Shown piece by piece: positions 8,520-17,886 of a stretch of DNA of 64,000 bases. The notes below the pieces were generated by a model. That model was not told the origin of the DNA. It saw only the letters and a program-made list of their open reading frames with translations, and did no database searches. Positions within the stretch are counted from its first letter, which is position 1; every line of letters begins with the position of its first letter. The stretch spans positions 1 through 64,000 of the forward strand of contig NZ_RCZK01000010.1 in the NCBI RefSeq assembly GCF_006438955.1, given 5' to 3'. Made by a program: the position numbers and the translations under genes. This DNA is from Sphingomonas oligophenolica (GTDB taxonomy: Bacteria > Pseudomonadota > Alphaproteobacteria > Sphingomonadales > Sphingomonadaceae).

Positions 8520-9773
8520 TCAGACGCGTTCGATGATGATCGCAGGCGCCATCCCACCTGCCGCGCACATCGTCACGAGGCCGTAGCGCCCGCCGGTCCG
8601 CTCAAGCTCGTCGAGGATCGTGCCGATCAGGATCGACCCGGTCGCGCCGATCGGGTGGCCGAGCGCGATCGCGCCGCCGTTGACGTTCACCTTCTCGCGA
8701 TCGAGATCGAGATCGCGGATGAATTTTTCCGCGACCACCGCGAACGCCTCGTTGATTTCCCACAGGTCGATGTCGTCGACCGTCAGCCCTGCCTTCTTGA
8801 GCACCTTCCGGGCGGCGGGGACGGGGGCATTGAGCATCAGCGTGGGATCGTCGCCGATGTTCGCGGTCGCGACGATCCGCGCGCGGGGTTTCAGGCCGTG
8901 CGCGTCGGCATATTCCTTCGACGCGAGCAGCACCGCGGCGGCACCGTCGACGACGCCCGACGAGTTGCCGGCGTGGTGGAAATGCTTGATCTCCAGATCG
9001 GGGTATTTGCGGTTGATCAGCGATTTGAAGGTCGTGCCGTCCTGGTCGAGCGGCATGTCGCCCATGCCCGCGAAACTCGGTTTCAGCGCGGCGAGACCCT
9101 CCGCGGTGGTCTGCGGCCGCGGGAATTCCTCCTGGTCGAGCACGACGTTGCCCTCGTCGTCGGTGACGGGAACGAGGCTTTTGTCGAACCGCCCCTCGGC
9201 GATCGCACGCGCCGCGCGTTGCTGGCTGACGAGGCCGAGCGCGTCGAGCGCCTCGCGGTCGATCCCCTCCATGCTCGCGATCGCGTCGCCGCAGATTCCC
9301 TGATGCGATTGCGGATGCGTTTCCTGGAGCCGCGCATTGCCCGATCCCATCCCGAGCGGGCGTTTGCCCTCGGCCATTTCCTCCTGCATCATCGACGAGG
9401 TCAGCGACATCATCTCGGTCCCGCCCGCGATGACGAGGTCTTCCATCCCGCTCATGATCTGCGCCGCCGCCAGGCTGACGCTGGTGATGCCGCCGCCGCA
9501 GAAGCGATCGAGCGTCGTGCCGCTCGCCTTCTGGTCATAGCCCGCATCGAGCGCCGCCATCCGGCCGAGGTCGCCGCCCTGTTTGCCGCGCTGGGTCGAG
9601 GTCGACCAGATGATGTCGTCGACATCGGCGGTGTCGAGATGATTGCGGTCTTTGATGGCCTTCAACACCGTCGCCGCGAGATGCTGCGGATGCATGTGCG
9701 CCAGCGCGCCCTTACCCGTCTTGCCGATCCCGCGCGGGGTGCGGACGGCATCGATGATATAGGCGTCGGGCAT
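8520..9773 (-). CDS. Acetyl-CoA acyltransferase (thiolase)
   Basis: A 417-residue thiolase. The nucleophilic cysteine lies in LDRFCGGGITSV, the histidine in GGAIALGHPIGATGS and the second cysteine in MCAAGGMAP. It would catalyse the last, CoA-dependent cleavage of beta-oxidation or the reverse condensation. I chose ATG 9773 over an upstream frame extension because a CAGGAGAG ribosome-binding site lies about 7 nt before it and the protein then starts at the conserved YIIDAVRTPRG. It leads a two-gene transcription unit with the acyl-CoA synthetase. Confidence 0.92.
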   Translation of the reverse strand: MPDAYIIDAVRTPRGIGKTGKGALAHMHPQHLAATVLKAIKDRNHLDTADVDDIIWSTSTQRGKQGGDLGRMAALDAGYDQKASGTTLDRFCGGGITSVSLAAAQIMSGMEDLVIAGGTEMMSLTSSMMQEEMAEGKRPLGMGSGNARLQETHPQSHQGICGDAIASMEGIDREALDALGLVSQQRAARAIAEGRFDKSLVPVTDDEGNVVLDQEEFPRPQTTAEGLAALKPSFAGMGDMPLDQDGTTFKSLINRKYPDLEIKHFHHAGNSSGVVDGAAAVLLASKEYADAHGLKPRARIVATANIGDDPTLMLNAPVPAARKVLKKAGLTVDDIDLWEINEAFAVVAEKFIRDLDLDREKVNVNGGAIALGHPIGATGSILIGTILDELERTGGRYGLVTMCAAGGMAPAIIIERV

Positions 9774-9918
9774 GGGATAGCTCTCCTGAATTCGGGTGGA
9801 GGCCTGCGCTTGCTGAGCGGTGCCGCCGGGCTTCCGTAACATTCGTTATGGAGCTCGTCGGTGTCAAGATGCCGCTGCTGGGGTCGCAATCACATTTGCG
9901 GGCATCTGGTGGTGTTAG

Positions 9919-9946
9919 AAATCCTCCCCCTGGCGGGGGAGGATTT
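9919..9946 (-). terminator. Terminator-like hairpin after the amidohydrolase pair
   Basis: AAATCCTCCCC...GGGGAGGATTTT forms a GC-rich stem with A/T flanks on both sides, so it could stop transcription in either direction. It lies about 30 bp past the end of the amidohydrolase operon. The same sequence type also occurs as a dispersed palindrome in related genomes, so a REP identity is possible. Confidence 0.5.
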
Positions 9947-9976
9947 TGAGGCCCGCTCGCCCCGTGTCGTCAGGCC

Positions 9977-11314
9977 CTAGTGCTCATACGCCTTGGGCAG
10001 CGCGCCTTCGGATGGGGTCATGTAGCGGTCGCGCAATTGGGTCTGGCGCGAGGTCATGGGGTGCGCGCGGCCGTCGATATAGACCGCGACCGGGGCCGAC
10101 GACAGTTCGAGCGGGTCGCCGTCCCAGATCACGACATCGGCGCGGCGGCCCGCGCGCAGCGAGCCGATGTCGCCGTCCATCCCGATCGCTTGCGCGGGTC
10201 CCGAGGTGATCGCCGCGAACGCGTGGCCCCAATCGAGTCCGCTCGATCCCGGAACCTTGGCGATCCCGACCAGATTCCCGGCATATTGCCTGACGACATG
10301 GTCGCCGGGCGCGGTGTTCGCGCCCACGGTCGACAGCGCGACGGTGACCCCGGCGGCTTCCATCCGCCCGACGTTCGATTCGGTCGCGGCGAGCGATTCG
10401 AACTTCGCGGGCAGATCGGCGAGCGCGCCCGCGATCACTGGTACCCTTGCCGCGGCGATATCGCGCGCGACCATCCACCCCTCCGCGGCACCGACCAGCA
10501 CCAAGTCGAGTTTGGGAAAGTCCTGTTTGAGCGCGAGCACCGAGCGGATGTCGCTCGCGCGTTCGACATGGACGAGCAGCCTGGTCTTGCCGTCAAGCAC
10601 ATCGCCCAGCGCGATCGCATCGCCGCGTTTCAGCAGCGAATCCTTCTCGCGCCCGCCGAACCCGGCGGGGTTGCGGCGATAGTCCTGCGCCTGCGCGAAC
10701 GCATCACGCAGCATCGCATAGGCGGCAGGGCGGCTGCCGCCCGCGTCGCTCGCGCCGTTTTCGCCCAGTTCGACGAACTGGAATGCGCGGGCGCGGGTGA
10801 TCGGATCGGCATCGGCGCCCAGATCGATCACCGCGCCTTGCCCCGCGAAGATCGATCCCGCGCTTGATGGCGTCACGATCGCGCGGGTGATGCCGCCCAA
10901 TCGCTCGTTGTCGATCATCACCGCCTGGGGATTGATTGCGGGTGCGATGTCGATCGCTGCGGCGAAGGGCGATGTCCGCGCCGCGCTGTCGTTGCTCTCC
11001 TCGACCCCGTTGACGTCGAGTAGCCCGAGGTCGCTGAACCCCGCGACCATGCCCGCCGCGACCCATTTGCCCGCGGCGTCGATCACGGTGGCGCCCGCGG
11101 GCACCGCGATGCCTTGGCCCGCCGCGACGATGCGCCCGTCACGGAAGACGACGGTGCCGTTCTGGATCGGCGCCGACCCGTCGCCGATCGCGACGGTGCC
11201 GCCGGTGATCGCAAAAGTGCCACCCCGCAAAGTGCTACTTTGCGGGGACCCCGGAGTCTGGGCCGTAACGGGGGTGGCGACCAGCGCCGCGAAGCCGAGC
11301 AGCAGCGCCTTCAT
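9977..11314 (-). CDS. Exported amidohydrolase-like protein lacking the HxH metal motif
   Basis: A 445-residue protein with a signal peptide (about 1-19). Its overall fold matches the amidohydrolase/imidazolonepropionase group: an N-terminal beta-sandwich (VFRDGRIVAAGQGIAVPAGATVIDAAG) and a C-terminal closure with GSLRAGRRADVVIWDGDPLE. Where relatives have DxHxH after the first strand, this one has GFSDLG, and the second histidine pair is also missing. It is therefore probably not an independent metal hydrolase. Its ATG overlaps the stop of the upstream intact homologue (ATGA), which suggests a heteromeric partner. A short perfect palindrome is embedded near the 5' end. Confidence 0.8.
   Translation of the reverse strand: MKALLLGFAALVATPVTAQTPGSPQSSTLRGGTFAITGGTVAIGDGSAPIQNGTVVFRDGRIVAAGQGIAVPAGATVIDAAGKWVAAGMVAGFSDLGLLDVNGVEESNDSAARTSPFAAAIDIAPAINPQAVMIDNERLGGITRAIVTPSSAGSIFAGQGAVIDLGADADPITRARAFQFVELGENGASDAGGSRPAAYAMLRDAFAQAQDYRRNPAGFGGREKDSLLKRGDAIALGDVLDGKTRLLVHVERASDIRSVLALKQDFPKLDLVLVGAAEGWMVARDIAAARVPVIAGALADLPAKFESLAATESNVGRMEAAGVTVALSTVGANTAPGDHVVRQYAGNLVGIAKVPGSSGLDWGHAFAAITSGPAQAIGMDGDIGSLRAGRRADVVIWDGDPLELSSAPVAVYIDGRAHPMTSRQTQLRDRYMTPSEGALPKAYEH
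11223..11247. repeat. In-frame palindromic element within amidohydrolase gene
   Basis: An 11-bp perfect inverted repeat (CCCCGCAAAGT / ACTTTGCGGGG) with a 3-nt loop lies inside the coding sequence just after the signal-peptide region. It adds a short Ser/Thr/Gly segment (STLRGG) without breaking the frame. Confidence 0.6.
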
Positions 11315-12756
11315 TTCACGTCTCCCGCACCCGGCAGTCCCAGTTCGAAATCGGACACCGGGCGCAATTTCGGATTGTTTGCATCGTAGAGCAGCGCGCC
11401 ATCGATCCACACCTTTTCCGGGCGGGTATAGACGCTGAACGGATAGCCGTTCCACAGCACGACATCGGCCATCTTGCCGGGCTTCAGGCTGCCGGTCCGG
11501 TCGGCGATACCGAGCGCCTTGGCAGGGTTGTAGCTCAACCATTCCCACGCAGTCGCGTCCGAAATGTCGATCCCCGCATGCCGCGCGGAAGACAGCACCT
11601 TGGCGACTTCCTGGTTGAGCCGTTGGATGCCGTTCTCGTCGTCGGAATGGATCATCGCGCAGGTGCCCGCATTCTGGAGCAGCGCCAGGTTCGCGCCGAT
11701 CCCGTCGAAGCTTTCCATCTTGAAGCCGTACCAATCCGCCCAGACCGCGGCGCAGACGCCGTTTGCCTTGAGCAGGTCGGCGATCTTGTAGGCCTCGACC
11801 GCGTGGTGGAACGCGGTGACGTGATAGCCGAACTCCTTAGCCATATCGATGACGTTGGCCATCTCGTCGGCGCGATAGCAGTGGTTGTGGACCAGGATCT
11901 CGCCATCGAGCACGCCGCGCAGCGTATCCATCCCGATGTCGCGGTCGGGCGGATCGCCGCCTTCCTTTTCGTATTTGGTCCACTTGCGATCATAGGCGCG
12001 CGCCTTCGCCCAGGTCTGGCGATCGACCGCGATATTGCCCATCCGGGTCGACGGCTCGCGACCCTTCGCGCCATAGACGCGCTTGGGGTTCTCGCCGCAC
12101 GCCATCTTCAGGCCATAGGGCGCACCGGGGAATTTCATGCCCTGCGTCGTGCGCGCGTAGACGTTCTTGAGCACCACCGATCGTCCGCCGAACAGGTTGG
12201 CGGAGCCGGGCAGGATCTGCAGCGTCGTGACCCCGCCGTTGGCCAGCGCGCGCCCGAAACCGGGGTCCTGCGGCCAGACGCTGTGTTCGGCCCACACGTC
12301 GGCGGTGACCGGGCTCGTCGCCTCGTTGCCGTCGGAATTGGCGCGCACCGCAGGCGAGGGATAGTCCCCCAGATGGCTGTGGATGTCGATGATCCCGGGG
12401 GTCAGGTATCTGCCGGTGCCGTCGATCACCGTGGCCCCCGCGGGCGCATCGACGCGCTGCCCGACCGCGACGATCTTGCCGTCGGCGAACAGCGCCTCGC
12501 CATTGTCGATCCGCGCGCCCTCGCCATCGAAGATCGTGACGTTGCGCACCACCGTCGGCACGCCGGGATAGGCATGGTAGGTCGACGGATACGGATCGCG
12601 CGCATAGCGCCGCGCGGCGACCGCCGTGGCGCTTGTATCCTTCGAACTCGCCGATTCCGGACGATCGTTCGCCGCGCCGCAGGCGGCGAGTGCCAATCCC
12701 ATAGCCAAGGCCGTGCTCAGCCGAATGCCTTTCAGCCGGGTCCTCCGGTCGGTCAT
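11311..12756 (-). CDS. Exported lipoprotein amidohydrolase
   Basis: This amidohydrolase-superfamily enzyme has 481 residues. A lipoprotein signal peptide with lipobox LAAC places it at the membrane facing the periplasm. The metal motif IDIHSHLGD, later histidines in LVHNHCYRAD and TAFHHAVE, and the final metal aspartate in IHSDDENG are all present. It would hydrolyse an amide, imide or peptide-like bond of an unknown substrate. It is coupled to the following, motif-less paralogue. Such pairs are annotated as amidohydrolase family proteins without known substrate. Confidence 0.87.
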   Translation of the reverse strand: MTDRRTRLKGIRLSTALAMGLALAACGAANDRPESASSKDTSATAVAARRYARDPYPSTYHAYPGVPTVVRNVTIFDGEGARIDNGEALFADGKIVAVGQRVDAPAGATVIDGTGRYLTPGIIDIHSHLGDYPSPAVRANSDGNEATSPVTADVWAEHSVWPQDPGFGRALANGGVTTLQILPGSANLFGGRSVVLKNVYARTTQGMKFPGAPYGLKMACGENPKRVYGAKGREPSTRMGNIAVDRQTWAKARAYDRKWTKYEKEGGDPPDRDIGMDTLRGVLDGEILVHNHCYRADEMANVIDMAKEFGYHVTAFHHAVEAYKIADLLKANGVCAAVWADWYGFKMESFDGIGANLALLQNAGTCAMIHSDDENGIQRLNQEVAKVLSSARHAGIDISDATAWEWLSYNPAKALGIADRTGSLKPGKMADVVLWNGYPFSVYTRPEKVWIDGALLYDANNPKLRPVSDFELGLPGAGDVK

Positions 12757-12796
12757 CGTGCGTCGTTCCCCTATATAATGATGTTAGCGCGCGCGA

Positions 12797-13318
12797 TCAG
12801 CGTACCCGCTTGATGAGAATCGATCTGCCACCGTCGATCATCGCGCGAAAGCCGCCGAGCGGGGCTCGCCGGATCGTGATGTCGGCGCCAGTGCGCGGTT
12901 CGAATGCGACCGGATCGATCGTCTCCCACACCGTGTCGTTCGCAAGCGCGAGGCGATAGCGGCCATAGCCGAACTGGCTGACGCCCGACACCTTGGTGTC
13001 GACCTTGGTGACCGCGATCTCGCGGTCGACCGATCCGCCCCCCAACGGTTTGTCGGTCTGCCCGCCCAGCCCAAACGCACGGCGCTTGTTCTCGACCACC
13101 TTCTGCCGATCGAGCGCCAATAAGTCGCCGGATGCGCGGGCTGCCAGGATGCGCTCGCTCACTCGATCGAAACAGGCAAGCCGCGCGGCGTCTGTGGTGA
13201 TCGCCTTGCAGGTCCCGAGTTCGTCCAACGTCTTCGACCCGAGGCGAACGTTCTGGGCATGCGCTGTTCCAATCGGCAGCACCAGCCCAAGCCCCGCACC
13301 CACTATCCACCAGCGCAT
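12797..13318 (-). CDS. Exported protein of unknown function
   Basis: A 173-residue protein with a signal peptide ending at TAHAQ (about residue 21). I recognise no domain. The mature part has a short cysteine pair (GTCKAIT...RLACFDR) resembling the start of small periplasmic proteins. A C-terminal beta-rich part follows (ITIRRAPLGGFRAMIDGGRSI). An in-frame GTG at 13339 could add 7 residues, but GGGGG lies about 7 nt before the ATG at 13318. It stands alone between the amidohydrolases and a divergent receptor gene. Confidence 0.6.
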   Translation of the reverse strand: MRWWIVGAGLGLVLPIGTAHAQNVRLGSKTLDELGTCKAITTDAARLACFDRVSERILAARASGDLLALDRQKVVENKRRAFGLGGQTDKPLGGGSVDREIAVTKVDTKVSGVSQFGYGRYRLALANDTVWETIDPVAFEPRTGADITIRRAPLGGFRAMIDGGRSILIKRVR

Positions 13319-13543
13319 TATCAAACCCCCGGGAATCACTCGTCCCGATTACCTTAGCGTGATCGTGCGACTGGGGAATGTGGCGTTTTTGTCACGTTGC
13401 CGTAGCAATCAGTGGGCGGAAGGGGCCGATTCGAAGATATCCGTTGCGACCCTTTGGCGCGGTTCGCTACAGCCACGCCAGAACCGGTAATGATCCGGCC
13501 AGGCATGACCCGAACATACGGGTCGGCAATAAAGGGGCTTCAA

Positions 13544-16500
13544 ATGACTTCTCCACGCGCACGTTTGCTGGCTTCGACGCTGATCGCCGGCATGGCGACA
13601 ATCGCTACGCCGGCTCTCGCTCAGACCCAAACGCAGACGACTACCAGCACCCAGAGCACGACTGCGACAGGCGACCAGGTTGGCGTTCAGCCGGTCGAAG
13701 CAGCACCCGCCGCGACTTCGCAGCAGGGCGACATCATCGTGACCGGCACGTTGGTCCGCGACCCCAACCTCGTTTCGAGCGCGCCTGTCGCGACGATCGG
13801 TCAAGGCGAGCTACAGCTGCGCCAGACCAACGTCGCCGAGGAAGTGCTGCGCACGATCCCGGGTATCGTTCCCAGCATCGGCAGCAACGTCAATAATGGC
13901 AACGGCGGTGCGGCGTTCGTCAACCTTCGCGGCCTCGGTTCGAACCGTAACCTTGTCCTGCTCGACGGGGCGCGTATCGCGCCGGCAGGCTTGGGCGGCC
14001 AGGTCGATCTCAACAACATTCCGCTCGCGTTGCTTGAGCGCGTCGATGTTCTGACCGGTGGTGCCAGTTCGACCTATGGTGCGGACGCAGTGTCGGGCGT
14101 GGTCAACTTCATCACCAAGCAGGATTTTGCTGGGATGGAGGCCAACGTCTCCGAGCAGATCACCCAGCGTGGAGACGGCAATCATCTCCGTGCCGACCTG
14201 ACTCTGGGCGCTAATTTCGATGACGGTCGTGGCAACGCGGTACTGAGCCTCGGATATCAGGAGTCGGATCCCGTGTACTTCGGGGGACCGGATCGTCCTG
14301 CGTCGGACGTGACGCTCGAATCTTACGATCGCTTCTACGTGGCTGGTCAGGGTTCATCGACCACGACGCCGGCGGCGCTCGACATTGGCGGCGGTCGCAA
14401 GCGTCAACAGATTTCTGCGGACGGGACAGACATCACGCCATTCTACTCGGCGTTCAACTTCAATCCCTACAACGTGTTTCAGGTGCCCTTCACGCGTTAC
14501 AACATGTATGGCGCGGCGCATTACGATGTTGCCGATCATGTGACCGTCTATGCGCGGGGCTTGTTCTCGGACAATACGGTGAAGACGATCATCGCGCCAT
14601 CGGGGGTGTTTGGTTCGTCGGTCACGGTGCCGGTCAGCAACCCATTCATCTCGCCGGCGCAACGCACCTACCTGTGCGCGAACGCCGACACGAACACCGC
14701 GGTGGCAGGCAATCAGACGTTGACGGCGGCACAATGCTCGGCGGCGGCGTTGGCGACCAGCCCGACCAGTCCCGACTATCGTACCTTCACCTTCGGTTTA
14801 CGTCGTCGTACGACGGAAGTCGGGCCGCGGATCAGCGACTACAACACGCAGATTTTCGATTTCCGCGCTGGCGTCCGTGGCGACATCACGAGCAACATCG
14901 GGTTCGACGTGTCAGGTTCCTACGGTCGTTCCAGGAACACGCAGGCAATTCAGAATTATGTGCTGACATCGCGCGTTCGTCAGGCACTGCTCGCGACCAA
15001 CACGACCACCTGCCTCACCAACTCCAATGGGTGCGTCCCCCTCAACATTTTTGGGGCGAACAACTCGATCACTCCCGCGATGGTCGACTATATCTCGGAT
15101 GACGCCACGACCTTTGTCGAAACGACGCTGGGCCAGGCGCGCGGCGTGATCAATGGCGACCTCGGCTTCGGTTCGCCGTTCGCGTCGCAGAACATCAATT
15201 TTGCGGTTGGTACGGAATATCGCAAATACACCGCGAAGCAGCGGTCGGACGTCTTGGCGAAGACTCCCGGTGAACTGGGCGGCGCAGGAGGCGCAGCGCC
15301 CGACATCACCGGTGGTTTCGATGTCGTCGAAGGGTTTGGCGAGCTGGTTGTCCCACTGATCACCGATCGGCCATTTTTCCAGTCGTTGACGGCGGAAGGC
15401 GGGATTCGCCAGTCGCACTACAAGATCGATACGGCCGGCAATCCGACGTTTAACACCACGACGTGGAAGGCCGGCGGCAGCTGGCAGCCGGTGAACGACA
15501 TCAAGTTCCGCGGCAATTACCAGCGTGCGGTTCGCGCACCTAACGTCGGCGAGCTGTTTTCGCCGGTGTCGACGGGGCTGACCAATTTGGGCACCGATCC
15601 GTGCGCGGGCGCCGCGCCGGTAAGCAACCCCAACCTGCGCGCAGTGTGTATTGCGCAGGGCGCACCGGTGGCGACGATCGGCACCATTCAGAACCCGACC
15701 GCGGGTCAGGCGAATGTAACCGGCGGCGGCAATCCGCTGCTCAAGCCCGAAGTGTCGAATTCATATACCTTCGGCGCGGTGGTGACCCCGTCGTTCTTCC
15801 GTGGGTTCACGGCGACGGTCGATTACTATCATATCAAGGTGAACGGTGCTGTCAGTTCGCCGACGCCTGCCGATCTGATCGCGGCGTGTTTCGGTTCAAG
15901 CCCGACATCGCCGCCGGCTTCGGCTGCGACCAGCAAGGATTGTACCGTCATTCGGCGCAATCCGAACACCGGCGCACTTGATGGCGATCCGGCAACGACC
16001 CAGGGTCTGTTCGGTCCTTCGTCGAACCTCGGCACGATCGAAACCGCGGGTATCGATCTGACCGCGGCATACAAGATGCGTCTGGGATCGCTGTTCGGTG
16101 AAGAGGCTGGCCTCAACCTGTCGTTCACCGGCAACTGGACCGAGAAGTCAAAGTTCCAGGCGACACCGACCTCGATCAACCGTGATTGCGTCGGCTTCTA
16201 CAGCGTCAACTGCGGTTCCATCCAGCCGAAGTTCTCGTTCAATCAGCGCACCACGCTGACGATGGGCAAGGTCGATGTGTCGCTCCTGTGGCGCTACATT
16301 CATCCGGTCGATTTCGAACCGCTGCAGTATGCGGCAGATGTTGCGGCAGCACAGGCATCGCCTGCCAACTGCCCCAATTATCAAACCGACTCTGGCGATC
16401 AGATTTCCAACGGTGGTGGCGGTTGCATCGTCGACAGCCCGTTCCGCCATATCGGTGCGAAGCATTATTTCGATCTGTCGACTCGCTTCGCTGCGACCGA

Positions 16501-16663
16501 GAATTTCGAAATGACGATCACGGTGCAGAACCTGTTCGATCTGCAGCCTCCCACGGTGGGCGGCGATGTGGGTGCGACAACCTATAATGGGGGCAACACC
16601 TATCCCTCGACGTACGATGCGCTGGGTCGTCGCTTTGCGGTTGGAGCGCGCCTGAAGTTCTGA
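13544..16663 (+). CDS. TonB-dependent receptor, first of the AspH cluster
   Basis: This receptor has 1039 residues. A signal peptide ends near TPALAQ, followed by a Gln/Thr-rich linker. The TonB box region is DIIVTGTLVRDPN, the plug contains FVNLRGLGSNRNLVLLDGAR and YGADAVSGVVNFITK, and the barrel ends in FAVGARLKF. Several cysteine-containing loops (YLCANADT, NCPNYQT) suggest disulfide-braced extracellular loops. I chose ATG 13544 because AAAGGGG lies just upstream and the signal peptide follows directly. It opens a cluster containing a sulfotransferase-like gene and two beta-hydroxylase genes. A strong terminator follows. The ligand is unknown. Confidence 0.9.
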   Translation: MTSPRARLLASTLIAGMATIATPALAQTQTQTTTSTQSTTATGDQVGVQPVEAAPAATSQQGDIIVTGTLVRDPNLVSSAPVATIGQGELQLRQTNVAEEVLRTIPGIVPSIGSNVNNGNGGAAFVNLRGLGSNRNLVLLDGARIAPAGLGGQVDLNNIPLALLERVDVLTGGASSTYGADAVSGVVNFITKQDFAGMEANVSEQITQRGDGNHLRADLTLGANFDDGRGNAVLSLGYQESDPVYFGGPDRPASDVTLESYDRFYVAGQGSSTTTPAALDIGGGRKRQQISADGTDITPFYSAFNFNPYNVFQVPFTRYNMYGAAHYDVADHVTVYARGLFSDNTVKTIIAPSGVFGSSVTVPVSNPFISPAQRTYLCANADTNTAVAGNQTLTAAQCSAAALATSPTSPDYRTFTFGLRRRTTEVGPRISDYNTQIFDFRAGVRGDITSNIGFDVSGSYGRSRNTQAIQNYVLTSRVRQALLATNTTTCLTNSNGCVPLNIFGANNSITPAMVDYISDDATTFVETTLGQARGVINGDLGFGSPFASQNINFAVGTEYRKYTAKQRSDVLAKTPGELGGAGGAAPDITGGFDVVEGFGELVVPLITDRPFFQSLTAEGGIRQSHYKIDTAGNPTFNTTTWKAGGSWQPVNDIKFRGNYQRAVRAPNVGELFSPVSTGLTNLGTDPCAGAAPVSNPNLRAVCIAQGAPVATIGTIQNPTAGQANVTGGGNPLLKPEVSNSYTFGAVVTPSFFRGFTATVDYYHIKVNGAVSSPTPADLIAACFGSSPTSPPASAATSKDCTVIRRNPNTGALDGDPATTQGLFGPSSNLGTIETAGIDLTAAYKMRLGSLFGEEAGLNLSFTGNWTEKSKFQATPTSINRDCVGFYSVNCGSIQPKFSFNQRTTLTMGKVDVSLLWRYIHPVDFEPLQYAADVAAAQASPANCPNYQTDSGDQISNGGGGCIVDSPFRHIGAKHYFDLSTRFAATENFEMTITVQNLFDLQPPTVGGDVGATTYNGGNTYPSTYDALGRRFAVGARLKF

Positions 16664-16688
16664 TCGTCTGATCAGCGCACGATCGAAG

Positions 16689-16716
16689 GGGGCGTTCCTG
16701 CGGGAGCGCCCCTTTT
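16689..16716 (+). terminator. Rho-independent terminator after the receptor gene
   Basis: GGGGCG pairs with CGCCCC across a 12-nt loop region that can itself pair in part, followed directly by TTTT. It begins 26 bp after the receptor stop codon. Confidence 0.75.
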
Positions 16717-16765
16717 GCGTTGATCGCGACAACCGACGCCCGGTCGGCCATCGCCAACGAATAGA

Positions 16766-17791
16766 TCAGCCGAGCGCTAGCTCGGCAGGTGGAACGACGG
16801 CGACCCCCGCGGTGTCGGCGACGGCCGTCGCCCACACCAGAACCTTGTCGATTTCGTCGGCATGCAGCGACTCCCCCGCTTCCCGATTGGTCTGTCGCTG
16901 GCCGGGAGGGAAGGCCGTGCCGGTCTTGGCGTCGCGCCCAAAATCCCGCTTCACGCTCGCCTCGATCGTCGCATCATCGAGGATCAAATCGAACAGCCCG
17001 GCAACCGCGCGGAGCGTTGCTGCTGGCGCATTAACGAGCGTCTCGCTGTCGAGCATTCGCGCGCGATCGGGAATCGCCGCGGCAAGTTGGGTGAACAGGG
17101 CCTGTTGCGCCAGCCATCCGACCGCCGCTGCCTGTAGGTCGGTCAGCAGGAAATAATCGCGGCTCTCGAATCCCAGGTGGACAATACCGTCCATCAACTG
17201 CTTCGATAGCAGTTCGCGCACCCAGAGGCGTCCCCACATTCCCTTGCGTGCGATCGACGCTATGAACGACCGCAACGGCGCATATAACAGGATGGCGCGC
17301 GCCGCGGGACGCAGGCCCAACGCGGGCTCGATCAACCCGTTAAAGACGTTGGATGGCTTGACGACAACGGTCTCGTTGCGCTCGAACGGGCGTGCGAGCA
17401 GGTCCAAGGCCGATCCGATCACCGGCGCGATAGCGGCAGGTTTGCCGCCGCGATGTCGCCACCCGACCAGGTCGTTCAACATCTGCGGTTCCCTGAGCGT
17501 GCTCGCCACCCCTGGGATGTCGAGCGCGCGCGCGAGGAGCGTGGAACAGCAATAGGCCGAATGGAAAATAAAATGAATCGGTGCGGCCGGCGCGGCTGCC
17601 ACGATGGCATCGGCGCGGGCGATGATCCGTGGTGCATCAGCGGGCAGTTCGGCATCGATCAGAAAGGTCGCGGCCGCGCGCGCGCGCCGGTCGGCGCGAA
17701 GGAAATGAACCGCGTCATGCTCGGGGTCGTAGCGGTGGGCAAGCCAGGCGGGGTCTCCCAGCGTCCGATCGGCGATGCTGGCATCGGTCAT
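16766..17791 (-). CDS. Sulfotransferase-like P-loop protein
   Basis: A 341-residue cytoplasmic protein. An N-terminal region is followed by HSAYCCSTLLARAL (about 77-90), which has the form of the phosphosulfate-binding loop of sulfotransferases, then TLREPQMLND. A later VVVKPSNVFN fits the 3'-phosphate-binding strand. The family has no assigned substrate. It is read away from the adjacent hydroxylase gene, with about 95 bp for two promoters, and faces the receptor gene. The neighbourhood suggests it modifies or handles the same molecule or protein as the hydroxylases. It could instead be a P-loop kinase-like protein. Confidence 0.6.
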   Translation of the reverse strand: MTDASIADRTLGDPAWLAHRYDPEHDAVHFLRADRRARAAATFLIDAELPADAPRIIARADAIVAAAPAAPIHFIFHSAYCCSTLLARALDIPGVASTLREPQMLNDLVGWRHRGGKPAAIAPVIGSALDLLARPFERNETVVVKPSNVFNGLIEPALGLRPAARAILLYAPLRSFIASIARKGMWGRLWVRELLSKQLMDGIVHLGFESRDYFLLTDLQAAAVGWLAQQALFTQLAAAIPDRARMLDSETLVNAPAATLRAVAGLFDLILDDATIEASVKRDFGRDAKTGTAFPPGQRQTNREAGESLHADEIDKVLVWATAVADTAGVAVVPPAELALG

Positions 17792-17886
17792 TCGGACGCA
17801 TCATGGCACAGCCACGTACGGGATCAAGCGCGCCGCGCCGTCGCAACGCTACTGCGTCGGCCCGCTTCCGTTCGCATAGCAATTTC

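Noticed and set aside
11315-11734. N-terminal extension of the second amidohydrolase
   Set aside because: It overlaps the upstream gene in another frame. The signal peptide and ATGA overlap fix the start at 11314.
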